Assembly (NCBI GenBank): GCA_013398615.1 | Contig: VZSR01003806.1 | Span: 126,754-190,753, forward strand | Origin: Brachypodius melanocephalos | Lineage: Eukaryota > Chordata > Aves > Passeriformes > Pycnonotidae | Direction of reading: 5' to 3' | Length of the DNA: 64,000 bases | Shown: positions 1 through 11,992 of the stretch, one piece after another | Position numbering within the stretch: the first letter of the stretch is position 1 | Layout of the letters: the number at the start of each line of letters is the position of its first letter | Translations under genes and position numbers: made by a program | The notes under the pieces: generated by a model | The model's database searches: none | The model's input: only the letters and a program-made list of their open reading frames with translations | Told to the model about the DNA's origin: nothing

Positions 1-45
1 TTACTGCTCATCTAATTTTCTGTAGACATGAAGCCATGCATAAAA

Positions 46-391
46 TCATCTCATCAAACTGCTGTGTACTTTTAAAAGACATAATGGCATAATGTGATTT
101 TCTGTTTTCATGTTTTTCACATGAACATTTTTCTGGGCTGTGTAGAATAAATGGTCTGGGTCTGCCAACTGAGCTGTTGTCAACGGGTCTGTTCTGAGCC
201 GTTCTGTGAAGTCATTCCCTGTAGCTGCATCTTGCAAACGCCTGCTCATTAGGAGGTACATGATGTGGTGTCTCTGAGCCAATAATTTTTCATCTTTTGT
301 AGTAAGAAATTCCAGTCTTCTCTGATCATCAGCCTCAAATATCTTCACATCATGGGTAAAATAGATATCGGACGTTTTAGAGCTTTTAAAG
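46..391 (-). CDS. Unidentified coding exon of a minus-strand gene (partial)
   Basis: A minus-strand frame stays open from the stop at 421-423 down to 46-48. It reads like real protein: after SKTSDIYFTHDVKIFEADD come charged stretches such as RRLEFLTTKDEKLLAQRHH and then LRTDPLTTAQLADPDHLFY. A plausible acceptor ends near 390, where a pyrimidine-rich tract (CTTTCACTTTAAAAG) precedes the exon. The 3' end of the exon is uncertain. A GTGAAA donor-like site near 120 would end it after the residues QKNVH, and the reading beyond that looks less protein-like. The exon lies just downstream, in transcription sense, of the CpG island at 500-1050, so it is probably exon 2 of a gene leaving the window on the left. 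I do not recognise the family. In mammals AGPAT5 follows MCPH1, but this peptide does not resemble what I know of AGPAT5. A retained pseudogene or a chance ORF is possible. Confidence 0.42.
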
Positions 392-515
392 TGAAAGCAG
401 TGTGGTGGCTTAGGGTGAAATTAAAAAGGTAAGATGGAGGAAATGGAGGACTGAATGGCAGGACATAATTTAGGCCAGTCTTTTCCCCTGCTTCTTGTCA
501 TCATCTTTCCGGTAC

Positions 516-649
516 CGAGCTCGTTTCAGACCGAGCTTCCTCTGGGCCAAAGTGGGAATTCCCGTTCGCTGCTGCCGCCGCCTCCTTGCACCGTGTGCCC
601 TGCGGGCCGCGCTGCCAGCAGGGGGCGCCACTCCCGGCCCGGCCATCAT
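516..649 (-). CDS. Candidate first coding exon of the unidentified left gene
   Basis: Inside the CpG island, a minus-strand frame opens with tandem ATGs (649-647 and 646-644). The second has A at -3 and G at +4. The frame reads MAGPGVAPPAGSAARR and later a very basic segment, RTGIPTLAQRKLGLKRAR. A weak donor (GTACCG, minus strand from 515) would end the exon in phase 2, which keeps the open frame of the exon at 46-391 if that exon begins at 391. The basic segment suggests a nuclear or nucleic-acid-binding N terminus, which is inference only. Against it, the donor is poor, all frames are open across this GC-rich block, and upstream ATGs exist in another frame. The exon could equally be non-coding. 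Confidence 0.24.
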
Positions 650-755
650 TCCCGGCCCTCATTCCCGGCCCGGCCATCATTCCCAGCCCGGACGTTCCCG
701 GCGGGGCCGTTCCCGGCGGGGCCATTCCCAGCGAGGCCATTCCCGGCCCCTTCCG
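640..755. repeat. GC-rich minisatellite inside the CpG island
   Basis: An imperfect tandem array has units of roughly 14-20 bp built on CCCGGCGGGGCCRTT and GGCCATCATTCCCGG. The most regular part runs from about 690 to 750. It lies between the likely transcription start and the candidate start codon of the left gene. Copy number is likely to vary between individuals, and such arrays are easily miscounted in assemblies. Confidence 0.6.
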
Positions 756-3700
756 GCGGCCCCGGGCCACCGGCCGTTCGGCGCGGGCCGGGGCCGCTGT
801 AGCCCGTGTGTAGATGCGAGCCTTAGGGCCGTGTCCCGGTGCGGTGTTTAAAGCAGCGCCCGCCGAGCACACACGTCCCGCACGTCAGCGCGGCCGAGCC
901 CGCCGTGCGCGGCGCGGCGCGGAGCGGGAGCAGCCCCCGCATCCCGCTGGGCTCCGCGGGCACGGACGGACCGCACTCGGCTGGAGAGAGCCGCCCGCGG
1001 GCATCACGGACATGAACTCCTGGCGAAGGACGCCTGAGCCTTTTCTGGCGACAAATTAGCCCGAGAGCTGCCGCAGCTCCGTCTTGCTAAACTCTCCTCA
1101 TATACATATTTTCTAGGCTGTGATCAAGCATTATTCCCAGGGGTTCTCCAAGAAAGGAAGTGGAGAATGTTCTTTTCAAAAGCATGAAGTGGGAAAATGT
1201 TTAGAACTATTTATAGCTGCACTTAGGCTGTGGAAATCCCAGACATTATAAACTATTTATGGTTATTCTCTGGGTTAAAAGGGTAAAGTCAGAAATCTTA
1301 TTGAAAAAGTTGCATATGCTTCTTATCCATCAGTTAGATTAAATGAGACTTCTGAGCGCGGGATGGGGCTGGCTGAGATTGATGAAAACTAGGAGGAATC
1401 AAAGATGAGGTGTAAACATCGATTCAGAGAAACACACCCCGCGTCGTGGAAACGGCAAGGGCTCTGTGGCATCTGCGGACTTAGCCCAGGGCCCAAGGCT
1501 GGTAGGGACATGCACACTCACTCTTTAGCTGTGGCTGCTGACAGCAAATTAGGGTCTCCCACCGCCACAGGCTTCTCCATCCTTCGTATTAGGGGAATCC
1601 CATGCCAGCTGCCAGCGTGTTAGAGCTGCTGTCTCTGCCTGCTTTGGTTGTGTCAAATCTCGTTGTGCTTTAAATCCTCAGGAGTCTGTGCATGAGCCTT
1701 TCCTTCAGTGAGCTCACTCAGGCGTCGGGAGGCAGCAGGTATCGTCAGGGGCATTATTTTCTACGTTCTGGCCGTTCTGCCACAGCAGCTCCAGTAGCTG
1801 GGATCGCCTCCATGCAGATGGCGCTGGGCTGGGCTGCAGGGATGGTTCCTTGGGCTGGATGGGGCTTCCCGTCCTCACAGCACCTTGGTGACTGACTACA
1901 TCTCAAAAATAATCTCTAAAGCTTTTCCTGTTTTTGTCAGAATTGTCTGGACCAAGCCTGAATTTGCTATAAGTAATTAAAGAACTCCATAGGAAAATCT
2001 CTTTACTGACAGTTGAACACAACCAGGAGATGCAAACTGACCAAAAATGTCCTGTATAACATGAGAAAAATGCTAAAATGCAGCTTATTAGAACAGAAAC
2101 ATTGACGCTGTTAATGTGACTAAAGGGGAAGCTTTTCTTACTGTAACTTGCATTATGTCAGACATGAAATCCCAGTGTGTTCTTCCCACTGCTGTGCTTC
2201 CCTGATGAAGTGTGCAAAACCAATATTGCCTCTTTAAAACTCCCCAAACCAAACATAAAGCATTATTATTATTTTGTTATAAAAAAAAATCTGCTGTCAT
2301 CCAACACTTTTTCCTCTGCCTGACTAGAGTATCTTTCAATTAGTATCACTGATAAATGGATTATTTCTAGTCTTGAAAGAAATATCTTAGTATCTCCAGA
2401 AAAAACTCACTTTTCTTTGAAAAGTGGATTTAAATGTCTCATTTCAAAGAAGAAGGTTCTGTTATTTTTGCTCTAAGCTGTGCTTCTTGTTGGCTCTGCC
2501 TAATGCTGAAATTTGTGCCAGTGTCTTTAAAGCTTGTATTGTTTGCTGTTTGCCATGATTTTAGGGTCAGCAAAGAGCTGCTGTGTGGTGATGCCAGTAA
2601 TGAGGTAGGCAGTAACTTCTTACTTAAAATGGATTTTTGTTTGCTAGTGCTTTTGTTGGTCCTTCCAGCCTTTTGGACAAGAATGTGTGGGTGTCTAGAT
2701 TGCCCTACCTTCTGCCTTCAGTCTCTGGGAATGGAAACATGGGGTGTACAAACAAATGTGTACAAACTACCTGCTTGTTCTTCTATTATCTTACCCTGCT
2801 TTTCCCAGCTTGGCTAGATTTCTGTAGTGACCCACAATGGGTCATACAAAAAGTTTCTTGCAGTAAAAATAGCCTTTCCGCCCCTCACATCCCTTTTCAG
2901 GTATAAGAGGTTTTGTAGATGACACTGCACACACTGATGAGCACAGAATAACTCCCCCAGGTCACACCATAGCCTTACCTTGACTGTTGAAAGAAGAAAG
3001 CCCTTGAGCTCAGCTTTGTGCACTCATGCCTTTACTACCCTTTGTGGTATGAAGGGCTGATGACCAAACCTGAAGCAAAGTTGGTTTGACAAAGCCAAAC
3101 TTCAGTTTAGGAGTGAGTTGAGTTTAGGATCTAATTTGTCACAACTAGCATTTTGGTAACTCCATAAATCATTTTTTAAACACTGCCATGATTCTTTCAA
3201 TGATCTGGCAACATCCCACAGCAAAAAAAGAACCAAAGCTCCAGACTTAAAAGGATGCAGACAAATTTGTGTTTTAATAGGCAGACCTACCAGATGGCAT
3301 CTTTTATTGGCAGTAATGCAGCCATTTACAGCCTTGTTAGCAGCCACATGTACATTGCTCAAGAGTTTTCTATGACAATCCTGGGTGTTTCTAAAGGGTA
3401 TTTTCAAACTTATTTAGCTTATTGCAGTGTGTCTCCCTTCTTCAAAATCACAAATTCATCAAGAGTTGAGGTTATTTTTTTCCCTAGAAGACAGAAAAAC
3501 GTTTTACAGCAAAATGTTTTTAAAAACCCAAACCAAAACAGGATGTAAAATAAATAGCATAATTTGTCCATAAACCACCAGGCTGTTCTGAGGAGCAGTG
3601 GATAGACAGAGGCTGTGCTGATTCAATTCTAAGGAAGACCTTTCCCCTTATTAAGGAGACCACAGGCCAGTGATGGAGAACCTCTGACCCTCTGTGGTGC

Positions 3701-5459
3701 AGCAGAAATAAAGTGTGGAAATAAAGCTTCTCTCTGAATTTTCTAACTTGCAAAATGTAGCTATCAGTTTTCAGGTATTCACTTAGCTGAATTGTGGGCA
3801 ATAAAAATGGAACAGAAATCACTTGTGAAGAGACAGATACTAATACTTTTCTTGTGCAGGTCATGCAAAAGAGCACAGCTCTGCAAGTTAAAAACAAACA
3901 TTGCTTCTAGGTACCCATATTGATATTCTGCAGACAGAGTTTAAGTCTGTAAATATAGCTGGATTCAGTGGCTCATTGTACAGATTATCTCGATATCAAA
4001 CCCACAGCAAAGCAGTGTTTTACGTCACTGACTACCAGTAATAGCAATGCAGAAGCAGAGGTGTTGAGTTTAAATGTCAGCCATGACCTGAAGCTCTCAG
4101 CATTTTCCCACACTCAATTTGAAACATCCAGTTTTCCTGAGAGACCCCTGTATTTGTACTTTCCTTGTATAACTTGGGATTGGACATTTGTACACCATTT
4201 TTTTTCTCTGTGTTGGGAGCTGGAAGTCTATCTTAAGAATATTAACTTTACTAGGGAGTAAACTAGCAATTTTCTTAATGAATTGCTGGTTATATAGACT
4301 CCAGCTACTAAGATAGAAATGAAAAAAAGATAAGACCACTGATATGAGTAAATTGTATTAGTTACAACACAACAGAGCGCTTGTTCCTACTTTGAAAAAA
4401 GCAAAGATTTTCTTACCTCAGTAACTGAAGGTAATTCTGTCAAAAATACAAAAGCAAAAAGTTACCAAGTTGAGATCAAGTATGGTTTTGGTTATTTATT
4501 GGTAAGTTCACACTCTAAAACTATTCTTTTATTCATTGGAAAGAATTCTGGTATTACTTTAGATGTAAACACTAGTAGAATACAAGACACAGAGAGGGTT
4601 GGCAACTGTACTGGGAGTCCTTGTAGATGAGCAAGCTCTCCTACACACTGCATGCCACAAAGAAATGGCATCTGTACCAGGAAAGTAGGCAGAGCTGACC
4701 ACTTTGGTACTCATTTCTGATGGTTATGTACTAATTTCATAGTCTGGTCCATGAAAAGAGACAGGTTTGTACTACTGATACTGGAAGCATTGTCTTTTAG
4801 CAGTGTAAGGAGAACATCAAAAGAAGGAAGACACCCATTATTTGGTGCAGTAGTGGTGGGGCCACAAAGTTGTCTTGCTAAGATCATTTGGATGCAAACT
4901 TCTGCCTCCAGGGTTGGAAAAATGATGGTTAATTAGGATGGATATTAAGATTCAACTTACACTATTTCAGGTTGTGGCTATGGCAGTCACAACTGAAGCT
5001 ATAGCAGACTCAGGTGTCATCAGTTTCCTTGAGCTGTCACAGCCACAGATGCAACACATCTTCTCTGATGCCCTGACCAGATGTAGTGGGTCATCATCAG
5101 GATGTTGTCTCTCTGCAGTATTGCAAGCCACTGTAGGTCATCATACCTGTCACTTCCAGCTAGTTCTGGAAGTGGTATCTTGTACTACTGCCTGGCAGCA
5201 AAAAGGCCAGGAAGAATCTGGAATTGGCACCATCAAGATTGAGGGAGTCACCATGCCATTCAGCAAGATTGTCCAGCCTCCAACAACTCCTACCTCAATA
5301 GTTTTTAAATCCATGTAAATTTTTAACATTCACTAAGTTCCACAACTTGATTCTATGTGGTGTGAAGAGTAACACTGCCCTCTCAGCCATCTCTTTTGAA
5401 GGCAGGGATTACCCAGTTATTGCAATCACTTCTCAGAGAGAGGACACTTTTAAAGTTTG

Positions 5460-5710
5460 ACTTTGCTGCCCCTCTCTGAACCTTCTCAAATGTCCTGTAT
5501 CTGTTTAGACACAAGGGAGAACAGAACTGAATACCTGTGTGCTTGAAATGCAAAGGAAGATACTCTAGGTGGCAGGAAGTAAAGAACCTTTCTCGAATTC
5601 AATGGGCGGTCACCTTTTGGATTACTTAAGCCTTAGCTCTCTATCTTAGGCATGAGACAAACCTTCCTGAGATACAAACCTCTCTTCATTAATGATATAA
5701 CCTGGAAAAC
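5460..5710 (-). mobile_element. Possible old CR1/L3-like LINE remnant
   Basis: The text around CTGAACCTTCTCAAATGTCC, followed by an AGAACTGAATACC-like phrase, resembles the antisense of the CR1/L3 3' coding region. A 16-base phrase TTAATGATATAACCTG near 5690 also occurs at about 21385 inside the clearer L3-like copy. The match is short and diverged, so this call is tentative. Confidence 0.28.
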
Positions 5711-7972
5711 TTCAGTTGGTATTCAGACAATCTTTATTAGGAGTCTTTGTGCTTCTGCTGTCTTTGTGCCTACCTACACTTTCAACCCAGATGCTGTAAA
5801 TTGCATGGATAGCAAATTTAGTGATACAAGTAACCCTCATAAAGGTATACAGAGAACTGAAGACCTTGGTAAAAGGCCCTTGTTAACCTGGGCAGATCGA
5901 GGCTCAGATCTCCCATGACAGCTGTAGCTTCATAGTTTGTGTGTAGCTCACTGCTGGTGGTCTAGGTATGCAAAAGACTGCAAATGGGAAGGCAGAAGAG
6001 GAAATCTGATTCTGTAACAGAGGAGCTGTGATACTGTGCAAGAGAGAACTGCTTAGAGACTATGGGTTTCTGTCTCTCATACAACACTCTTAAAATGTGA
6101 TATATATGAACTATCACTACTAACATCAAGGAAAAAGAGAAGACAAGAAAGCACAGGAGAAAAGGCTGGATAAAATCAGGGCAAAGTGAATCTCAAGTTC
6201 TATAACTTCAAATTCTTTATTTGCAGCTATGCCCTTTAATAGCTTCTATATGGGTCATGAAAGTATGTTCAACATCCCTGCACTTAAGGACATTCTTCTC
6301 TTCATCATGTAGGACACTGAGTGTAGCTGGGAATAAAATAACAGTGTTGATTCCCAGACTAGAGAACTCTGCTTTTAGCGTCAATTTTTTATTCAAGCCT
6401 GTGTTGCCTGGGCAATGTCAGGGAAAATAAAAATTCTCTTCTGTAGGAGGAAATGCTCTTCCTCCAACTTCTAAAATGCTTATCTTTGTGTACAGCTGAA
6501 GTATGATGAAGCATGTGTCCAAAAAAGTGTATTCCCAAGTCAGTATTTCAAGTGGGTGTGAATTTCAAGTTATTCAGAAATATTCAGTCATTGGTGGGAG
6601 CGAGGAGGAGAACCAGATTTCTTTAAGAGTACATTAAAAGTGGCAAGGGGACCAGCCAGATTCTTCACAGATGTCAAGTATCTGCAAGCTTATAGCAGGG
6701 TTCCCAAGTGTCTTGATTGTCATATGAATTGACACATTAGGTTGTAATCAGAGCAGGTCCATATTTGTTCATTTCTTGAACTGAAACTTTTGCCCTCCCC
6801 ACAAATGTTAAGATCAAAAATCCTGGGTTTGCTCAACATAATATTTAAAAAGTATAATGCGGAATTTTGGATGCTGGTTTAATTTATCCACAATGTGTTG
6901 CACAGTACATTTAAAGTCATGACAATTTCCACATTATCATCTTGGATTTAGGCTTATCTCTAGATCCATGGGACTACTTACTTGACAAAACTTCCCCTGA
7001 ACAAATTTCAGTTTTAGTGAATGAACTGGAATGTTTCACTCCAGGGCAGAAAATCTGGAAAATGTTTTTTCTTTACCTCTCCATACTTGCATCCTAGTCA
7101 ACAACTAAATATGTAATTTAGAGATGAGGTCATCTCTCTAACAGTTCTCAATCATGAAGCTGTCTCCTCCTGTGATTTTTAAAGTCTATTTCTTTAATTA
7201 TTAAAAGTTTTGGAAAAGTAGGGTCTTAAAAGAGATCTATGTACTGCAAAAAGGAACCACTTGCAGAAGAGTTTCCAAGTTTCAGCTTCAGCTGCCATGA
7301 CTGTCGCATGCAGACGCCACATCAATAATATTGTGAAAGTGTTTCCCTTCACACACTACTTCCTAAAGTCCTGGTTTTCTCTCTTAAAAGCCCTGAGTGT
7401 ATAGCTCTATAAAATCTGTGATGAAGAAGGAAAAAACAAACCCCAAGCAAACCCTAAACCTGCCTGGACTGGTAGTACCAAACCTTTGACCAATTCACAT
7501 GTAGCCACACCTTCTTTTTTTTCTTTCCCTTTAAATATATCTCTAAGACAGTGTGAAGGACTTTTATGGGCATTGATAAATCCTCTTGGAAAATAAACAC
7601 CCCATGGCAGTTCCCTCAGGTGCCTTCCAGACAACAGAAGCTACAAGGCAAACAACACAGGCTGGCACGGAAGAGGTCACAGGAAGGTTCAGGCAGTGTG
7701 AGCTCGAGGTTCCCAGGGGCGAGGAAGGTGAGGACGTGTTGGCAGCCTGGGAGGGCTGTGCCTCCAGCACTGTGCCACAAATCACTCTCTGAAGGGTGTT
7801 GGCTCTGGCAGTTCAAGGAAACGTGCAGTCCTGCATCACACCTGGCTGCTACTTAACACCTCAGTCCTGCACAGGAGCCTGAGCCACTGCTGGGTGATTA
7901 GAGGTTGTTTCACATCTGTATCAACAGAAGGAAAACCCTGCTTTGTGAGGTCCCAGCAAAAGCTTCAGCAGA

Positions 7973-8063
7973 CACCTGTGCTGATAACAGTGGTTATTTT
8001 TTTACCACTGGCAGTTTTTAACCACCCTGTTATCAGCTGCTGCATGGTGCTGTAGTACAGGTG
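7973..8063. repeat. Nested inverted repeat with alternative hairpins
   Basis: CTGATAACAG (7981-7990) is the exact reverse complement of CTGTTATCAG (8027-8036). Next to it, TGGTTA (7991-7996) pairs with TAACCA (8019-8024), leaving a 2-base bulge. CAGTGGT (7989-7995) can pair instead with ACCACTG (8004-8010). CACCTGT (7973-7979) and ACAGGTG (8057-8063) form an outer pair. It is seen directly in the sequence; its function is unknown. It could be a worn MITE-like element or a chance palindrome. Confidence 0.6.
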
Positions 8064-11000
8064 ATACTCTTCCAGAGCCTACTTTGGCATGGTCCTATCA
8101 TGCAAAGAGCTAATTCTGAAATAAAACAATAAAAGGAGATCAGAAATAAGACCCTGGTTATTGCAATAGGATCACAGCCATTTGGTTTTATTTTATAAGA
8201 GCTGTCTTTAAAGATGACTGCTGGCACAGACGCAGGCTTCTTAATACTTTCAGTTTTCAGTGTGAGCAAATATTTAATTTTTTTGTTGTTGTCTGTTTCT
8301 TTGGAGGAAAAAAAATAGTTTAATCAGCTTTCTAGATATTGTTCCTGATATACCTCAACTTTAAGCTTTATAAATGCTAGAAACACTGCTCCACACAGCC
8401 ACAGTTCCTGCTCAGAAAGACTAATTTAGAGCACCTTTGCCTCACAGTCCCTAAAGTTTCATCAAAAAAAGTGTTGGCAGCTTCCTAGCACTGAATGTGC
8501 TGATAACACTTCGGCACATTATGTAGTTGTGCCTAAATTACACTCTATACAGATCAGTTAATATAACACAATTTACTTCAGTGGAACTATGAAGTGATGA
8601 TCAAGTGATGCAATAGTTTTTATTAGTTATTTTTATTTAAAAAGGAACAATCTCCAAAAAGTTGACTATAGTCGAGTCAGGAAAATATCCAGAAACATAA
8701 AAGCAGCTCAACAAATCTGTGGTTTAGTAAGTCAATACCAAACGCTTATACTGGGACCACTGTGAATATTTAGAGACTTTTAACTCAATTGATATACATA
8801 CCACAAATGCAGTTGCAATTTAAAACTGATTACAAAAACAGAAAGGGAGAAAAGAGACATAAGATCCACCTACTTCACTGGCAATCTTTCTTTGAAACAC
8901 TTCCATAGCCAATCTTACATTATTAGTCACTGAAACAAAGAAAATTTTTTAGATCCTAAGCTATTTTTTATGGATATACAGTTTGAATAGGACACCAATT
9001 TTGCTCCCATTCTGACACAGTTTAAGCAACACATTGTTCAAGGCCATGCCTGTGTTTGCCCTCAATATTTGTGTATTTGCCAATGTGAGTCCCCACTAAA
9101 TTATGCAAAGTGTAAAGCTCTTCTTATCTCTGGAAGAGGAAGGATGGGTGGGATGTTGGTGGCTTATGCACTCAATTGGTACCACCTATGGCACTGATGA
9201 AAGTAAAATGAGTTAAAATGTGCTGGGAGTTAAACTACATTTACAAATTAGCTCAGCTAATATGAATCTCACAGAGGAATAATACTTATTTTGACTTTTC
9301 AATATATTTTAGTTTAAATAGATTTCTAATCAACTTGAGTTGTCTTAGAAAGACCTTTAATTGTACTGATGGCATTGAGCTAGACAGCCTTTAGCAGGGG
9401 AGCAGAAGCTCTCTGAGAAGGAGACACAGCAGCTTTGCTGAGCCATTTTCACACATGAATGGTAAAAGTGTTCTGGCAGGATGGAAAAGGTAAGGTTAAG
9501 ACAACTTCCCCCGAAAAAAAAACCCCAAACCAATAAAGGAAATGAGATCTTCCTAATAAGGAGAGCCCAGTACCTGTTTGCAGAGGAGAGGGAGCAGGGC
9601 TGTGCTGTGGCAGAATGTTTACTGACCACTGCACGTGGCAAAGATCTTAGAACTCAAAACTACTCATGAATCACTGATGCTTCTTGGAGCTGGGTGTGCT
9701 CTTAGAAAGCAAGTCAGTCAGGGTGGACAGCAGTCCTATTGCCCAGAATGGGAGACTAGAATGTGGAATTCAATTTCCTGCTGGCTAAATATGCCTGTCG
9801 ACTACAAATTGTGCAAGGAGAGCCAATAGATAGAGATTTCTATCAACCCTATAATTTAAGGTGGAATTATCTAAATTGGCAGTTTGTTTTATTGGAAACA
9901 TTTTAGTTTAGAAAAGAAGGATATTAGACTTTTCACTGTCAAATCTGTTACATGTGTGACTAATAAAGACCAACAAGATGATCCAAGAATTTACAATTTA
10001 AATAGTTGAGACTAATCTTAAGAAGATTTATGAGAAAGCTGATTTGGAGTGCTATACTCTATAAGTTTATAATGTCAGATTTTTATGGGTAGTACACTTA
10101 GGAAATGACTACAAAATAAGCCCAGGAGATTGTTATAGTCAACGTTAAGCAGTATAATTCAAACAAATGATTCTGTTATTTACTGGCAACCATATGTTCA
10201 CATGCCACAACCTATATAAGTATTTTTATTTTACTATACAGTTCTTGGCAACTACCTTCTTAATAAGGGGGCTCATAAGGTCAAGTCTAAAGAGTGATAA
10301 CATGTTACCTGTGCCCTGCACTGAAAAATAGTTTTGATGATAAACTCTACAATTTGTAGACAGATATGATTACCAAATCTCATGTCAAATATACCAGTTT
10401 TTATACCAAACATACTTTTCCTAGATAAGACACTGGTAAAAATTTGCATATCAGAAAACTAAGCAAGGAAAAGACCTCAGTAGATTAGATTTTGTACTCT
10501 ATATGTCAAATCCAGCTATGTAACCCTTGAAAATGAGGTCTTAACCTTTTGAGTTACAGGTGCTTAGCAATTCAGGAAATAAAATCAGTGTAATTTTCCA
10601 TTAAAAATCATAATGTGGAGCTTTTCCATTATATTTAACATTTTACAGTGCAACTGTACAAAAGCAATTTGTACCTGAAACAGCCTGTCACCCACAGATA
10701 CTGCTGAACTTGTTTTGAAGAGATTGTATAATCCTTGTTTACAGACTTTTATATTCAAATCTCTTTAAAAGCCCAAGAAGTTAGAACAATGCAACAGAAT
10801 GGCAATGTAAAAAGAACATAAAAATCAACCATTGTACTTTGATTTTTCCATAATATTAACTCGAAATAATAATTTTCTGTACAGAGTTTGCATTTTTTTT
10901 TATGCTGAGGGAACTCTGGGGGTAACACTGAGTTTGGAGGGTGTGAGTTATGAGCTGCCTTTAAATTACTTGATAACATTACTCTCTGTAATGATACATG

Positions 11001-11705
11001 ATTTTGATGGTACTTGGAAATCTTTAAAGGAACTTGTACATTTATAGATAAACAGGTGCTATGCAACATACTTTACATGTAAACCTCACTTTGTACCTGC
11101 TAAAAACAAATCTACAGATTAAAGAGGAATTTAACATGTAAGACATTTTTATACATTTTGCAAGCACACCTAAAGGATTTCATAGTATGTTCCTTTTTCA
11201 ACAGATTTTAGCATTTGAATGATGTGCTGTCTTAATGCATTTAACTCAGAGTCAGTAACTGGTTTCAGCCTAGGTGTAAGGTAAACACATTTTGAGATTC
11301 AATTAAAGCGTTGAAATAAAACAATACCTTAACTACACATCTGAGCATAATTACTGACTTTCACTTACTTTTCAAAACTCAGTTTAGAAGTGCAAGTTTG
11401 CACCAGCAGGTGAGAGTTGAGCACCATGGGCAACCTTATCCATTTACTAAAGAAATGTATTTAGCAATGATCGTGAAGATGTGGCACCATGGCCCTTCAG
11501 GTGTGAGCAGAGGCACTCAGATGTGAGGAGCCAACAGGATTCCTGCATCTGCCCTGGGAGCACAGCTCATGCTGACTGCACCACACCCACCCACGCTGAG
11601 TGCACATCTCTTAACTGCACTGCAACAAGCATTCACTTGAAGACTAGAAAATTCCACTCCTTCCCAGTGAGTAGTGACTCCTTCAGCTTTTACTTCCAAA
11701 GGTCT

Positions 11706-11755
11706 TCAACAAATAAACAAAAGGAAGATGACTTTTATTAGGGAAATACTTTATT
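11706..11755 (-). terminator. MCPH1: MCPH1 polyadenylation signals and downstream GU-rich element
   Basis: Minus-strand AATAAA hexamers lie at 11750-11755 and 11734-11739. Just beyond, at about 11706-11725, the minus strand reads TTTTGTTTATTTGTTG, a typical U/GU-rich downstream element. The arrangement about 185-200 bases after the stop codon fits a genuine poly(A) site. Confidence 0.6.
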
Positions 11756-11936
11756 TCAAAACCTAAAGATTTCACAAAATGAACACTCGCACAATATTAA
11801 AAATATCAAAATCATTCCTCTGTATTTATAAGTATGTAACTTGCATTTTCTTGGGAATTTCCTTCACAGCCTTTTTTTTTGCTGAATCCAAGCTAGGCGT
11901 GTTTCCTTACAACCATATGGAAGCTCTTGAGTTAGC
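11730..11936 (-). other. MCPH1: MCPH1 3'UTR (short isoform)
   Basis: This follows the MCPH1 stop codon on the minus strand. It ends at two AATAAA signals (see separate entry) with a GU/U-rich element beyond them. The cleavage point is inferred to be around 11715-11735. Longer isoforms using more distal signals cannot be excluded. Confidence 0.55.
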
Positions 11937-11992
11937 TCACATCTGAAAAATGTAGTTTTCCATAGGACATATTGTATACTGAGTGATTGAAT
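11937..11992 (-). CDS. MCPH1: MCPH1 exon 14, terminal coding exon
   Basis: Microcephalin is a BRCT-domain protein of the DNA-damage response and of mitotic chromosome condensation. On the minus strand an acceptor (TTTTTTAATTTGTTTTAG) is followed by 56 nt. Joined to the last G of exon 13, it encodes DSITQYTICPMENYIFQM and then TGA (11937-11939). This matches the length and pattern of the human C terminus (DSITQHKVCASENYLLPQ), with DSITQ, the Cys and ENY kept. The preceding exon ends in phase 1, and this exon supplies the other two bases of the Asp codon, so the junction is in frame. It forms the last edge of the third BRCT domain. It is too short to be found as an open reading frame and was located by homology and splice phase. 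Confidence 0.9.

Larger units (their letters stand above)
500..1060. promoter_or_regulatory. CpG island, probable promoter of the left gene
   Basis: The base composition changes sharply from AT-rich flanks to dense G+C with very frequent CG dinucleotides between about 500 and 1050. Such islands in bird genomes usually mark promoters. A TTTAAA at 847-852 could serve as a weak TATA-like element in either direction. The minus-strand exon next to it argues for leftward transcription. Divergent transcription to the right is possible, but I see no convincing exon on that side. Long ORFs in several frames here reflect the scarcity of TA-containing stop codons, not real genes. Confidence 0.6.
1061..11710. 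other. Intergenic region, no supported gene
   Basis: This stretch separates the left CpG island from the MCPH1 3' end. It is AT-rich and full of stops. ORFs of up to about 127 codons (2434-2817 and 4938-5318, both plus strand) lack recognisable domains, splice context or a CpG promoter. It holds a possible old CR1/L3 remnant (about 5460-5710), a slightly GC-richer patch at about 7600-7880, and a complex inverted repeat at 7973-8063. Confidence 0.6.

Noticed and set aside
46..391. Assigning the left exon to AGPAT5 from mammalian gene order
   Set aside because: The peptide does not resemble the acyltransferase sequence, so position alone is not enough.
455..1059. Several plus- and minus-strand ORFs rich in P, R, A and G
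   Set aside because: They arise from CpG-island composition and the minisatellite and lack conserved-looking sequence. Only the 516-649 minus frame was kept, with low confidence, because it joins the next exon in phase.
2434..2817. 127-codon hydrophobic plus-strand ORF
   Set aside because: It is T-rich DNA giving leucine and phenylalanine runs, with no signal-peptide logic, domain or exon context.
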